In this document: positions 26,302 through 37,051 of the stretch, in pieces | Layout: each line of letters opens with the position of its first letter | Position numbering within the stretch: position 1 is the stretch's first letter | Source: Brevibacillus invocatus | GTDB taxonomy: Bacteria; Bacillota; Bacilli; Brevibacillales; Brevibacillaceae | Assembly (NCBI RefSeq): GCF_003710915.1 | Contig: NZ_RHHR01000003.1 | Span: forward strand, 168,695-232,694 | DNA length: 64,000 nt | Direction of reading: 5' to 3' | Translations under genes and position numbers: made by a program | The notes under the pieces: generated by a model | What the model was told of the DNA's origin: nothing | The model's database searches: none | Seen by the model: the letters and a program-made list of their open reading frames with translations, nothing else

Positions 26302-28656
26302 CTAAGTGACAGGTTCCACCATTTGGTGAAACACTTGAATCAAGCCTTCCGATGATGACAGAAGCAGTTCTGTCGCCAGCTCGGCTTCTTCCTTCCACGA
26401 TGCATAAATACGAGAGCTCTCCAGCGGTCTTTTGTCGGCTGCAGGACGGAAACGGTATTGCTCCGCTTCCGCAATAATAAATTCCAGCTCAGCGAATACG
26501 TCCAGCATGCCATCCAAGAGCGGACGCTTCCAATTCAGCTTTCTCGCGAGTGCATCCAGATGCTCATGGCGGACAACAGGCACTTGCATGAAAAACTGAT
26601 AGAGCTGCTTGAAGTGCTCACGACCTGGGCAATGCAGGCGCTCCATCCCCAAATCAGGGTCGCCAAACAGGCAGTAAATGCGTTCCGCCTGATTCCAGAC
26701 TGGAATAATAGCCTGCAAAGCCGAGCGTTGTCTGGGCAAATCGTAGAGTATCAGCGTGCGGCGGCCCCCCTCGCTTCCCGGCTCGCCTACATTCGCAGCA
26801 ACCAGTCGAACAAAGCTCCGCTGCTCCTCCGTTATCAATCCAGACAATACTTCGTGACTTTCTTGGCGAAACACCAAGGTGAGGGAATCAGGCTCTGACA
26901 TGAGCTGCTTCCATTTGTCGACCTTGTCCCTGCTGCCCCTCCAATCGAATATCTGACGGTGCGGTACAGTCAGGTCGCGGATCGTCATCTGTGGCTTGCG
27001 ATTGCCGTTCCACTCATTCACGGATAATTCACCCAGTACGTGGAACGTTGCTTTGGGCGTCACCTGCTGCGTGACATGCGCCCAGTTGAAACCGATCGCA
27101 TCGATGTTGTTCCCCGATCTCGTCAAGGTGCATTTCAAATGATTCTCGTCCCGTCCGATAGTGCGCATCCCTGCCGTTTCCATATCACGGAGCATGACGA
27201 GAGGCGTCGGGTTCCTCATGCCGTAGGGAGCCAGCATGGCCAGCTGCTCAACGGCATCCATGCTTACCTCCTCCGGCTCCAGGGCCACATCCACTTTCGT
27301 CAACGGTATAAAATCGTCGGCGCCGAGCCACTGACCTGCCAGCTCATTTAGCTTTTCTCGCAACAGCCCCAGATTCTCTACAGGCAAAGTCATACCTGCC
27401 GCCATCGTATGACCACCGTAATGGGGAAGCCATTCTTTACAAGCCGTTAACGCTTCATACATATCAAAGCCCGTGATACTGCGTGCTGAGCCCTTGGCAG
27501 TACCCTTTTCCGGATCGATTCCAAGCACGATCGTCGGTCGGTAAAACATCTCGACCAACCGGGAAGCTACGATCCCTACTACCCCGACATTCCAGCCCTC
27601 TTTTGCAACGACGAGGACATGGTTTTGATCAGGGGGAAATTGGCTTTTTACCATTTCAACTGCTTCTTCCGTCATCTGCTGAACCAATTCCTGCCGTTCA
27701 CGGTTGAGATTGTCCAGCGTCACGGCACATTCGTCCGCTTCCTGGGCATCTTCCGTGACCAACAGCTTGACCGCCGCCGCTGCCGTCTCCAAGCGACCAC
27801 TTGCATTTAGACGTGGACCTAATGCGAAGCCCACATGTCCAGCAGACAGCTCGTTTTCAGAGAGTCCGCAGGCGCGTATCAATGCCTGCAACCCCGGATT
27901 CTCCGTATGGTTCAAACGCTGCAATCCTACTTTTGCCAATATCCGGTTTTCGTCGACCAAGGGAACCAGATCGGCGATTGTACCCAGAGCAGCCAAGTCA
28001 GCCAGATGGAGCGGTGCTTCTCCAAGTAAAGCATGCCCCAGCTTGAAGGCAACCCCCACTCCTGCGAGCATGTCAAATGGATAGGTACAACCCGGTTTTT
28101 TGGGATTAATCACTGCAAATGCCTCCGGAATCACAGCCGGAGGTTCGTGGTGGTCTGTCACGATGACATCGAGACCTAACCGGTTGGCATATTCCACCTG
28201 CTCAACTGCGCTAATCCCTGTATCTACCGTGACAATCAGCTTGAATCCGCTATTGTGCAGATGGGCCAATGCCTCTTTATGTAACCCATAGCCTTCTGTA
28301 AAACGGTTGGGAATATAGTAGTCAAACACTGCGCCCATTTGGCGAAACAAGTGTACCATCAACGAGGTTGAGCTGACGCCATCCGCATCGTAATCTCCAT
28401 AAATGCAGATTGGCTCTTGGCGTTTAATCGCCTGCAGGATACGGTGCACACTCTTCTCCATGCCGTTTAGCAGGTATGGATCGTAAAACATCTCCGGTCC
28501 TGGCTGCAGAAAGTCACGCGCTTGTTCTGGTGTGTGGATGCCACGAATCACCAATAGCTTGGATACGAGAGGAGTCAACTTGGTTTCTGCTGCAAGGTTC
28601 GCAGCCAGATGCTCATCGTAGCTGGCTAGTTGCCAGCGTGTTTTCGCTTTCAGCAT
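26302..28656 (-). CDS. recJ: single-strand-specific exonuclease RecJ
   Basis: About 784 residues, the long Bacillales form (YrvE). DHH domain: IYGDYDADGVSSTSLMVHL near residue 85, VTVDTGISAVE, VIVTDHHEPP, then DHHA1 with GGHTMAAGMTL and a long C-terminal extension absent from E. coli RecJ. 5'-3' exonuclease in repair and mismatch correction. The frame opens at 28677, but GGAGGAACGCCC precedes the ATG at 28656 (MLKAKTRW). First gene of recJ-apt, downstream of the secDF operon terminator. Confidence 0.96.
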   Translation of the reverse strand: MLKAKTRWQLASYDEHLAANLAAETKLTPLVSKLLVIRGIHTPEQARDFLQPGPEMFYDPYLLNGMEKSVHRILQAIKRQEPICIYGDYDADGVSSTSLMVHLFRQMGAVFDYYIPNRFTEGYGLHKEALAHLHNSGFKLIVTVDTGISAVEQVEYANRLGLDVIVTDHHEPPAVIPEAFAVINPKKPGCTYPFDMLAGVGVAFKLGHALLGEAPLHLADLAALGTIADLVPLVDENRILAKVGLQRLNHTENPGLQALIRACGLSENELSAGHVGFALGPRLNASGRLETAAAAVKLLVTEDAQEADECAVTLDNLNRERQELVQQMTEEAVEMVKSQFPPDQNHVLVVAKEGWNVGVVGIVASRLVEMFYRPTIVLGIDPEKGTAKGSARSITGFDMYEALTACKEWLPHYGGHTMAAGMTLPVENLGLLREKLNELAGQWLGADDFIPLTKVDVALEPEEVSMDAVEQLAMLAPYGMRNPTPLVMLRDMETAGMRTIGRDENHLKCTLTRSGNNIDAIGFNWAHVTQQVTPKATFHVLGELSVNEWNGNRKPQMTIRDLTVPHRQIFDWRGSRDKVDKWKQLMSEPDSLTLVFRQESHEVLSGLITEEQRSFVRLVAANVGEPGSEGGRRTLILYDLPRQRSALQAIIPVWNQAERIYCLFGDPDLGMERLHCPGREHFKQLYQFFMQVPVVRHEHLDALARKLNWKRPLLDGMLDVFAELEFIIAEAEQYRFRPAADKRPLESSRIYASWKEEAELATELLLSSSEGLIQVFHQMVEPVT

Positions 28657-28728
28657 GGGCGTTCCTCCAATCCTCATTCATTATAGTGGATCGAGAGGCA
28701 GACTGACAATAGCGAGCCATTGTTCGGG

Positions 28729-28764
28729 AAAAAAAGGCGAAAACCGCGGGGAGTTCCCCGCGGC
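28729..28764 (-). terminator. terminator after secF
   Basis: Minus strand: CCGCGGGG and CCCCGCGG pair around a five-base loop (28744-28763), followed by TTTTCGCC and then TTTTTTT. Very GC-rich stem ending the secD-secF unit. Confidence 0.85.
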
Positions 28765-28779
28765 ATTCATAAAATCCTT

Positions 28780-29709
28780 TTAATTCGGACTAGAAGGCGT
28801 ACGTTTTTTCTTTAACATATTGCGTTCTTTCAGGTTGACCCACACTTGAGCCGCGATAAAGATGGAAGAATAGGTACCGCTTACCAGACCAAATACCAAT
28901 GCCAGCGAGAAGTTGCGAATGCTTTCGCTACCCAGGATGGCAATCGCCATAGCGGTGAAAAATACCGTTGCGACTGTGAAGATGGAACGACGCATGGTCT
29001 GCCATAGAGAAACGTTTACCAGGTGCTCCAATTCATCAACGGTTTTGGACTTCATCGTTTTTAGATTTTCCCGAATCCGGTCAAAAATAACGATTTTGTC
29101 GTTGATAGAGTAACCCAGGATGGTCAGGATCGCAGCGATGAAGGTAATGTCTACCTCCAGGCCAAGCATTGAGAACAAAGCGATCGGAATAATCACGTCA
29201 TGCGCGAGACCCACTACTGTCGCTACACCAAACAGCCATTGGAAGCGGAACGCGATGTACACGATAATCCCCAGTGATGCGATCAATACTGCAATCGCAG
29301 CTTTTTTCACCATTTCTTGCGCAATACTTGGATCAACGGTCGCTACCTGCTTGGTTACCTGATCACCGTATTTATCTTTCAAAGCTTGTTCGATCACCAT
29401 CATGGTATCGGATGGCACGGTCTGGTCAAAACGTGTGAACGCTTGATGCGTACCATAAGGCGTTACCGCAGAAAATTTGGCTTCCGGCACTTTTTCTTTC
29501 AAAATTTGTTCAATGTCAGCAGGGTTAAATTCTTTGCCCACGTAGATATCCAAGCGAGTCCCCGCTTGAAAGTCAACTCCCAGATTAAAACCCTGAATCA
29601 GAGAGAACAACAATCCAACGATGATAATAATACCGGAGAACAGGAAGAACTTCCGGCGATTCTTTACGATGTCAAATCGGATGACAGTGTGTTCATTATC
29701 AAAGCTCAC
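28780..29709 (-). CDS. secF: protein translocase subunit SecF
   Basis: About 309 residues. N-terminal helix NRRKFFLFSGIIIIVGLLFSL, GFNLGVDFQAGTRLDI family motif, a periplasm-side loop, and the SecF transmembrane core with TILGYSINDKIVIFDRIREN and SIFTVATVFFTAMAI. It assists late steps of Sec export with SecD. The frame opens at a GTG at 29718, too close to the AAAGGAG site; the GTG at 29709 is better spaced. It overlaps the secD 3' end. In B. subtilis secD and secF are fused into one gene; here they are separate. Confidence 0.95.
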   Translation of the reverse strand: MSFDNEHTVIRFDIVKNRRKFFLFSGIIIIVGLLFSLIQGFNLGVDFQAGTRLDIYVGKEFNPADIEQILKEKVPEAKFSAVTPYGTHQAFTRFDQTVPSDTMMVIEQALKDKYGDQVTKQVATVDPSIAQEMVKKAAIAVLIASLGIIVYIAFRFQWLFGVATVVGLAHDVIIPIALFSMLGLEVDITFIAAILTILGYSINDKIVIFDRIRENLKTMKSKTVDELEHLVNVSLWQTMRRSIFTVATVFFTAMAIAILGSESIRNFSLALVFGLVSGTYSSIFIAAQVWVNLKERNMLKKKRTPSSPN

Positions 29710-30937
29710 CGATCTCACTCTCCTTTACTCCGAACCAGAACGGCTTTTTAAACATGTTGGAGCGTATTACCAGCCAGAGCAGGAATCGAGACCCGAACAC
29801 GTTCGTAATAATACTTACAATGAGTGTCATGGCAAGCACGATGGCAAAGCCCTGAATGGAGCTTGTACCGAAGTAGAACAATACCCCTGTCGCAATCAAT
29901 GTCGTAATGTGCGCATCAAGGATCGTCACCAAAGAGCGGCGCTCACCTGCACGGAAGGCAGAAAGGATCGTCTTGCCTGAACGAATCTCCTCCTGAATGC
30001 GCTCGTAGGTAATAATATTGGCGTCTACCGCCATCCCTATCGCCAGGATAAAACCGGCAATCCCCGGCAACGTGAGAGTCGCGTCCATCCAATCCAGTAC
30101 GACCAGACAGAAATAAGTAAACCCGGCCAATGTAATATTGGCGATCATTCCTGGCATGCGGTATACGAGAAGCATGAAGATGATGATCAATGCTCCACCG
30201 ATATATCCGGCATAGACTGTTTTTTCCAAGGCAATTTTACCAAGAGAAGCTCCAACAGAGGTTATCTGTTTTTCAATCAGCTTAGCAGGCATGGCACCGG
30301 AGTTGAGCAAGTCAGCTAGCTCTTGTGCCGATTCTTGTGTGTAATCGCCCGTAATCTGAGCACTACCGCCTGTGATGACAGCCTGGATTGTCGGATTGGT
30401 CTGCATGTTCTCATCCAGGTAGATTGCCATGCGCTTGTGCAGGTTTGCACGAGTTACTTCTTCCAATTTTTTCGGTTCAGAGAATTTGATTGTTACCAAT
30501 GGTCGTCTCAGTTCATCATAGCCAACAGCAGCGCCGTTGGGAGCGAGATCGCTACCGCGCAAAATAATGTTTCCCGCCTCATCGCGGAAAGTAAGTACAG
30601 CGGGCTTACCAATCAGCTCCCTAAGCTTGTCCTGATCAGCAGACTGTGAAGCGATTTTTACCCGAATGCGGTTGGGTAATTCGGTTTCGATGACTGGTTC
30701 TGCAACCCCACCGATGTTAATCCGTTTCTCAATCATGTACGCAGTTGCCTTGAGCAATTCAATGTCAACTTTATGCGTAGCCTCTAGAGGCTCTACCTCG
30801 TACAAAATCTCAAACCCGCCCTGCAGGTCAAGACCGAGCGTAATGTTTCCTGCTACATCTTTGGTCGTTGTTGTCATTAACGTACCCAACAATGCCACGA
30901 CCACCAAGAACAGGACGAATCTTCCCCATTTCACCAT
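29699..30937 (-). CDS. secD: protein translocase subunit SecD
   Basis: 412 residues. N-terminal anchor WGRFVLFLVVVALLGTLM, then NITLGLDLQGGFEILYEV (SecD motif), the extracytoplasmic P1 region with IEKRINIGGVAEPVIE, and five C-terminal helices with LPGIAGFILAIGMAVDANII and TYERIQEEIRSGKT. Works with SecF and YajC in proton-driven protein export. ATG at 30937 after AGGGG. Followed by secF with overlap. Confidence 0.96.
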   Translation of the reverse strand: MVKWGRFVLFLVVVALLGTLMTTTTKDVAGNITLGLDLQGGFEILYEVEPLEATHKVDIELLKATAYMIEKRINIGGVAEPVIETELPNRIRVKIASQSADQDKLRELIGKPAVLTFRDEAGNIILRGSDLAPNGAAVGYDELRRPLVTIKFSEPKKLEEVTRANLHKRMAIYLDENMQTNPTIQAVITGGSAQITGDYTQESAQELADLLNSGAMPAKLIEKQITSVGASLGKIALEKTVYAGYIGGALIIIFMLLVYRMPGMIANITLAGFTYFCLVVLDWMDATLTLPGIAGFILAIGMAVDANIITYERIQEEIRSGKTILSAFRAGERRSLVTILDAHITTLIATGVLFYFGTSSIQGFAIVLAMTLIVSIITNVFGSRFLLWLVIRSNMFKKPFWFGVKESEIGEL

Positions 30938-31110
30938 TGTAGTAATACCCCTCTTTCCTAAAAGGGTCCCGTCCTAGACGAAAACCAATATGCCCATTAT
31001 AGCGAACGATGAAAAAAAGTGTCAATTATTGCAGGCTAGGCGAATCATGGTAACCATCTCCTCGTAAAGCGCATCTAGATGATGTACGAAATGGCGATTT
31101 AAAAGTTTCA

Positions 31111-31350
31111 CTAAGAATTTTTATACATTTGGATCATCAGGTAATTCATGTACTTGTTCGGCTTCAGGGAAAGAATGTCGTTTACCATCCGATGCATGGC
31201 TGGAATCTCCTTGTACCCTTGCGAGACGCACTCCCATACATCCTGCGAAGTTACATTTTCATATCCGAGCAGAGCAAATTCTTCTGCCTTACTTTGGCAA
31301 AGACTCTCCACTTGCAAAAACCATTCCTGCTTGATCGCTTCATCCATCAT
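31111..31350 (-). CDS. comN: ComN (YrzD), post-transcriptional regulator
   Basis: 79 residues, all helical, with the ComN-family pattern: KAEEFALLGYENVTSQDVWE and the C-terminal VNDILSLKPNKYMNYLMIQM. In B. subtilis ComN promotes comE mRNA localisation and expression for competence. ATG at 31350 with GAGGGGG ahead. It lies between spoVB (divergent) and secD, the same neighbourhood as B. subtilis yrzD. 173 bp separate it from secD. Confidence 0.88.
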   Translation of the reverse strand: MMDEAIKQEWFLQVESLCQSKAEEFALLGYENVTSQDVWECVSQGYKEIPAMHRMVNDILSLKPNKYMNYLMIQMYKNS

Positions 31351-31434
31351 CGTTTCCCCCTCAAAGTAGTCATGCCAGCATCAGCACGTCCATATTCTGT
31401 ATGGAGTACATTTAACCTTGCAAAGGAGCCTTCC

Positions 31435-33021
31435 ATGAGACAGTCCTTTTTTTACGGAACGGTTATCCTCATCCTGGCTGGCGGCGTGACGAAATTGTTC
31501 GGCTTTGCCCACAGAATTGTTCTTTCTCGCATTATCGGCGCAGAAGGAATGGGACTTTATCAAATGGTTGTGCCGCTTCTGTACTTTCTCATTACAGTGA
31601 CAACGTTTGGCCTGCCAGTGGCGATTGCCAAACAGGTCGCCGAGACGGAAGCCGCCAAGGATCATCGACAGACGCGCCGCTTTTTATTTGTCTCCTTGCT
31701 GGTTGCATGCGGTATCAGCGTGGTTGTATGTACAGGGCTTCTCCTCTTCTCCCAACAGCTTGCTGCTCTCCTGTTTGCAGACAAGCGGGCTCATATTGTG
31801 ATGTTGGCCGCCATCCCAATCATTCCTATCGCTAGTATCTCACTGGTGCTGCGAGGTTACTTCCAGGGCAAGCAAAACATGATCCCTACTGCTGTCTCCC
31901 AACTGCTGGAGCAAGTCGTACGCATGGCATTGGTCGCCGTAATGACTATGACCTTTCTTGATTCCGGGATTGAGTATGCAACCGCTGGCGCTGTAGCCAG
32001 TATTATTTTCGGAGAAGCGGCCGGGCTTTTGTACATCTTCTGGCAATACCGCAAAGGAAGTCGCAAAACTGCCGCGCAGATGCTGGGCAGAACGTTTTTG
32101 ACCAGAGTCACGGCAAGTACATCCAGCATGCGGCAGCTGGTTCACGTGGCCTTGCCAGTCACCATGAGTCGGGTGATCGGCTCCATCGCCTACGTATTGG
32201 AACCGATGATCGTCCCGTTTGCGTTGGTTATCGCAGGATACGCCATCTCTGATGCTACAGGACTCTACGGACAGTTTGCCGGCATGGCCGTCCCACTTTT
32301 GCTGTTTCCAACGTTTTTAACCAATTCCTTGTCTGTCTCGCTGGTTCCTGCTGTTGCGGAAGCGGCCTATCAAAAAAATGCTCCACTCGTGCATCGGCGC
32401 ATCTATCAAGCCATGCGCATTACACTCGTTATTGGAGCACCTTGCACGGTATTGCTGACCGTGTTCGCAGAGCCTATCTGCGCCCTTCTGTACGGCAGCC
32501 AATATCAAGAGGTAGGGATCATCTTAAAGGGTCTAGCACCCTTCTCCGTCTTTCTGTTTTTTCAGGCGCCACTGGCTGCGGCCCTGCAGGGACTGGATTA
32601 CGCTCAGGTCGTATTTCGCAACACCTTGATTGGCGCGATCGTGAAGATCCTCGCCATGTTCGTCTTCACTTCTCAGCCAGGCTTTGGCATATACGGGACC
32701 GTGATCGCGCTAAACATTGGGATCACATTGGTCACATTACTGCATTTTGCCAGCCTCACAAAAAAAATCGGCTTTACGGTAGATATTTTGGAGTTCTCAA
32801 AAATTGGAGCTACCATGCTGGTCATGGGCTACTCAGGTTCCTACATCACCCATCACTGGCTGCAGGGCACAACGGTAGCCTCAAGCCTACTCGTCAGCGT
32901 GCCGGTTAGCTGCTGCCTCTATTTGCTCCTGTTGATCGCATTACGTGTTTTAGGCAAACAAGATGTTAAACGTATCCCCTGGATCGGAGAACAGCTCGCC
33001 GTATTTTTCCCACGCCGCTAA
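31435..33021 (+). CDS. spoVB: stage V sporulation protein B, polysaccharide/lipid flippase family
   Basis: 528 residues with about 14 membrane helices. Begins MRQSFFYGTVILILAGGVTK and shows the MVF/PST pattern GAEGMGLYQMVVPLLYFLIT, LVLRGYFQGKQNMIP and FPTFLTNSLSVSLVPAVAEA. SpoVB is needed for spore cortex synthesis and is thought to move lipid-linked precursors across the membrane. The reading frame is open much further upstream (31129), but AAAGGAG immediately precedes the ATG at 31435. Divergent from comN, converging on the DUF421 gene. Confidence 0.95.
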   Translation: MRQSFFYGTVILILAGGVTKLFGFAHRIVLSRIIGAEGMGLYQMVVPLLYFLITVTTFGLPVAIAKQVAETEAAKDHRQTRRFLFVSLLVACGISVVVCTGLLLFSQQLAALLFADKRAHIVMLAAIPIIPIASISLVLRGYFQGKQNMIPTAVSQLLEQVVRMALVAVMTMTFLDSGIEYATAGAVASIIFGEAAGLLYIFWQYRKGSRKTAAQMLGRTFLTRVTASTSSMRQLVHVALPVTMSRVIGSIAYVLEPMIVPFALVIAGYAISDATGLYGQFAGMAVPLLLFPTFLTNSLSVSLVPAVAEAAYQKNAPLVHRRIYQAMRITLVIGAPCTVLLTVFAEPICALLYGSQYQEVGIILKGLAPFSVFLFFQAPLAAALQGLDYAQVVFRNTLIGAIVKILAMFVFTSQPGFGIYGTVIALNIGITLVTLLHFASLTKKIGFTVDILEFSKIGATMLVMGYSGSYITHHWLQGTTVASSLLVSVPVSCCLYLLLLIALRVLGKQDVKRIPWIGEQLAVFFPRR

Positions 33022-33047
33022 GTTATTTTCGCGGCGTGTCTTTTTTG
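33011..33047. terminator. terminator shared by spoVB and the DUF421 gene
   Basis: CACGCCGC (33011-33018) pairs with GCGGCGTG (33031-33038), followed by TCTTTTTT on the plus strand. Both converging stop codons (33019-33021 and 33023-33025) lie in its loop. Confidence 0.85.
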
Positions 33048-33736
33048 TCCAGATAGACGATTCCCTGATCATCGATGCTGCAAAAAGAGACATCCCTGAT
33101 TTCCTTGATCCCGTATTTGCGAATCTCCCGCTTCAACCACAGCTCGTTTTGACCAATTTTTTGCAACCCCTCTGGACGCACCTTGCCATCCAGAATCAAA
33201 GGAATCGGCAAGCCCTTGTACGTGACTGACTGAACAGGCTGCGCGGGCTTGATTCCGAGATCCCCCTTGGTCAATGTCTCCTGGTCATGCTTCAAGAAGA
33301 CACTCATCTGCCCTGTCGGCTCCAGCATTGCAATTTCGACGTCAGCTATGCTTTTCACGTTTTTTTGTCGCAGATGGACCATCAGATCATCCATATTCAA
33401 ACGGTTGCGGCGCATGGCATCTTCCCGGATTTGTCCGTTCTCGATGATCATGTCCGCAGACCCGTCCACAATATCACGTATTTTTTTGCTTTTCAGCGAT
33501 AGATACGCAAAGGTGATTTCCAATAAACCAATGAGCAGCATCGGTAAGTAGAACTGTATGAGCGGTGTATTGGACTCTTCAATGGACAACGCAGCCATCT
33601 CCGCCAGCATAATCGAGATGACGACGTCAAAGACCGACATTTTACCCAATTCTCTTTTTCCCATGAGACGTAATAGCACCAGGATGAAAAAATAGGAAAA
33701 AAGGGTACGTAACAACAACCCGGTTAAATGATCCAC
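33023..33736 (-). CDS. DUF421 (YetF/YrbG-like) membrane protein
   Basis: 237 residues. Three N-terminal membrane segments (LLLRTLFSYFFILVLLRLMG; KMSVFDVVISIMLAEMAALS; FYLPMLLIGLLEITFAYLSL), then the DUF421 cytoplasmic domain with the RNRLNMDDLMVHLRQKN core and a small C-terminal YetF-type domain (IKEIRDVSFCSIDDQGIVYL). Role unknown; such proteins occur in spore-forming Bacillales and some affect germination or membranes. GTG at 33736 after GGGGGG. Same position as B. subtilis yrbG beside spoVB. Confidence 0.88.
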   Translation of the reverse strand: MDHLTGLLLRTLFSYFFILVLLRLMGKRELGKMSVFDVVISIMLAEMAALSIEESNTPLIQFYLPMLLIGLLEITFAYLSLKSKKIRDIVDGSADMIIENGQIREDAMRRNRLNMDDLMVHLRQKNVKSIADVEIAMLEPTGQMSVFLKHDQETLTKGDLGIKPAQPVQSVTYKGLPIPLILDGKVRPEGLQKIGQNELWLKREIRKYGIKEIRDVSFCSIDDQGIVYLDKKDTPRK

Positions 33737-33803
33737 TGCATCCGCCCCCCGCTAAGAACTTGTTCCTATTCTTGTGCGGGAAGCGTACAACTATAAGCAC
33801 CAA

Positions 33804-34781
33804 TTACAACCACTTGCGTTTTCGAAAGATGTGCAGCATGGTAAACGTCATACCCAGCATGATCGCAACACCGATCACAAGCATGTAGGGCTCTGCTTCT
33901 ACTCCAAGCCAGCTAAAAGTATTCATCCCCAATAGCCCTGTAATAAAAGTCAAAGGCAGGATGATTGTAGAGATCATCGTCAGCACGCGCATCGTTTCCG
34001 TCGTCTTGGCGCTGATGATCGTGTAGTACGTGTCCAGTGCACCATTTACCAGATCGCGGAACGTCTCTGTAGAGTCTGAAATCCTCTCCAGGTGATCCGT
34101 CAGGTCTGTGTAGAACGGTACGTTTTCCTCGGATATATCAAATGAATAGCGCCCATTCACGTTGGCGAAGATCCTCTTCTGGGGCATGATAACGCGGCGA
34201 ATCAAAATGATCGTCCGTTTCAATGCCAGGAACTCTTCCGTGATTTCTTCCATCTGATGCTCGTAAATCTCGTCTTCCAGCTCATCGATCCGCACGCTGA
34301 TCCTGTCGATGATCGGAAAGTACTCATCCGTAATGCCATCCACAATCGCATAAAGTAGATAATCAGGCCCGCGATTCAAATAGGAATTGTTGCGGTGGCT
34401 CACAGCTGCAATCCGGCCAATGCTGTTCATCGGAGATTTATGAATGGTGACGATGTAATTCGGGCCGAGGAAAACGTTCAGTTCTACAGTCGTAATCTCG
34501 TTATCACTATCTTCATTGTAGCGCAGTGCGTGGAAAACGAAGAAGTAATAGTCATCGTACTTATCAACCTTTGCACGCGGACTAACGTGCAAGCAATCTT
34601 CAATTGCCAAAGGATGGAAGTCGAATATTTTTGCGATGAAGGGAAGCTCCTGGTTCCCCACATCATACAGATCAATCCAGAGCAAATCTTCGGGCGACTT
34701 CAACCATTCGTCTTTTGTCGATAGGTCAACATCATGAAACATTTTCTGCTCTGAGTGATTGTAAAAATAGGTTTTAATCAT
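33804..34781 (-). CDS. corA: CorA-family magnesium/cobalt transporter
   Basis: 325 residues. Large cytoplasmic N-terminal domain (DLLWIDLYDVGNQELPFIAK; HPLAIEDCLH; FHALRY) followed by two C-terminal helices with the selectivity motif GMN in LLGMNTFSWLG (about residue 286) and the basic tail FRKRKWL. CorA forms pentameric Mg2+ channels. ATG at 34781. The neighbouring gene at 34911 is divergent. CorA is not at this place in B. subtilis, so this is a local insertion into an otherwise conserved order. Confidence 0.95.
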   Translation of the reverse strand: MIKTYFYNHSEQKMFHDVDLSTKDEWLKSPEDLLWIDLYDVGNQELPFIAKIFDFHPLAIEDCLHVSPRAKVDKYDDYYFFVFHALRYNEDSDNEITTVELNVFLGPNYIVTIHKSPMNSIGRIAAVSHRNNSYLNRGPDYLLYAIVDGITDEYFPIIDRISVRIDELEDEIYEHQMEEITEEFLALKRTIILIRRVIMPQKRIFANVNGRYSFDISEENVPFYTDLTDHLERISDSTETFRDLVNGALDTYYTIISAKTTETMRVLTMISTIILPLTFITGLLGMNTFSWLGVEAEPYMLVIGVAIMLGMTFTMLHIFRKRKWL

Positions 34782-34910
34782 TTTTTCTCACTCCCGTCCG
34801 ATTCCCATCCATCATACGAAAATTCCTTGCAATGTTCAACGCGAAGATGAATAGGTTGACCAAGCCTCTCATATAGATGGTACAAACTTGACCAGTAAGG
34901 GGGTAATACT

Positions 34911-35312
34911 GTGCGGAGTACTTCCACCTCTGTACTGACTGGACTCATGTACACGCTCGGTCTCGTCTTGACAGGAGCGCTGCTAGCCACCTTGCTTCTT
35001 AGTTTTACTAGCATGCGTGAAAGTTCCCTGCCCTATTTTACGTATGTCATCAATATCCTCGGCTTGTTGACAGGTGGTTTTGTTACGGGACGCCGACGCG
35101 GGGAAAAAGGTTGGTATTACGGTGGTTTGACCGGGCTATGCTACTTCTTGTTCGTGCTTCTGATCGGCTTCCTTGGATTCGATGCACCGATGCATTGGGA
35201 GACGCTGCTGTACTTTCTCGGCGCCTTCGTGATTGCGGGAATAGGTGGTATTCTTGGCGTCAATTCGGCTCATTCCAGTCATAAGCCGAAGGGATTCAAG
35301 CCCAAGCGTTAA
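34911..35312 (+). CDS. yrzE: TIGR04086-type four-helix membrane protein (YrzE-like)
   Basis: 133 residues with four membrane segments: VLTGLMYTLGLVLTGALLAT, YVINILGLLTGGFVTG, GGLTGLCYFLFVLLIGFL and LLYFLGAFVIAGIGGILGVN, with a basic GRRRGEKG loop after the second and a basic tail. This matches the yrzE family found beside yajC and tgt. Function unknown. Start GTG at 34911 after AAGGGGG. Confidence 0.8.
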   Translation: MRSTSTSVLTGLMYTLGLVLTGALLATLLLSFTSMRESSLPYFTYVINILGLLTGGFVTGRRRGEKGWYYGGLTGLCYFLFVLLIGFLGFDAPMHWETLLYFLGAFVIAGIGGILGVNSAHSSHKPKGFKPKR

Positions 35313-35325
35313 TCGTGATTGGCAG

Positions 35326-35362
35326 ACGGTATAGCTATTCGGCTATGCCGTTTTGCGTTTTT
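35326..35362 (+). terminator. terminator after the yrzE-like gene
   Basis: ACGGTATAGC and GGCTATGCCGT pair around TATTC (one bulge/wobble), followed by TTTGCGTTTTT. Confidence 0.8.
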
Positions 35363-35416
35363 CTGGTCGTCTTGGCAGCTATCTCAAAAATGGGCGTCTA
35401 GCATCATCCGAACAAA

Positions 35417-35467
35417 TAAAAAAGGGAACGACCCACGTAGCTGGTTCTACCACGGGTGTTCCCTTTT
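35417..35467 (-). terminator. terminator after yajC
   Basis: Minus strand: AAAAGGGAAC and GTTCCCTTTTTT close a long imperfect hairpin with a second pairing CACCCGTGGTAG / CTACGTGGGT inside. It directly follows the yajC stop. Confidence 0.85.
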
Positions 35468-35470
35468 GCA

Positions 35471-35785
35471 TTATTTCGCTTCTTCTTTAACCTCTTCTGT
35501 TTTGCTTGGTGCTGGTTCGCTGTTATTGGAGGAAACCACGTTGTTGATCGCTCCACGATCAAACGTGACATTCACATTATGAGCTATACGCAATGTCACG
35601 GAGTCGTCGTTCAATTCCTGAATCGTTCCGTGCATGCCACCAATTGTAACGATCTTGTCTCCCTTTTTCAAGGCAGACAGCATAGCATTACGCTGCTTCG
35701 CCTTTTTTTGTTGAGGACGAATCAACAAGAAGTAGAAGATCGCAAACATGATGATAATCGGTAAAAAATTCGCCAAACTGTCCAT
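35471..35785 (-). CDS. yajC: preprotein translocase subunit YajC
   Basis: 104 residues. One N-terminal helix FLPIIIMFAIFYFLLIRPQQ followed by KKAKQRNAMLSALKKGDKIV and TIGGMHGTIQ, the SH3-like YajC core, then an acidic tail. Accessory subunit of SecDF. ATG at 35785. Follows tgt closely (20 bp), as in many bacteria (queA-tgt-yajC). Confidence 0.95.
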   Translation of the reverse strand: MDSLANFLPIIIMFAIFYFLLIRPQQKKAKQRNAMLSALKKGDKIVTIGGMHGTIQELNDDSVTLRIAHNVNVTFDRGAINNVVSSNNSEPAPSKTEEVKEEAK

Positions 35786-35804
35786 AAATATGTAGCCCCC
35801 TCAA

Positions 35805-36953
<1,149 letters not shown>

Positions 36954-37051
36954 CTATGTATGTAAGTCTTTCCTATTATAAGAAAATCTCGCATTGAAGT
37001 AAACCCACTAGCCTGTTCAATGTATAAGCATTTAATAATATACACAATTTG

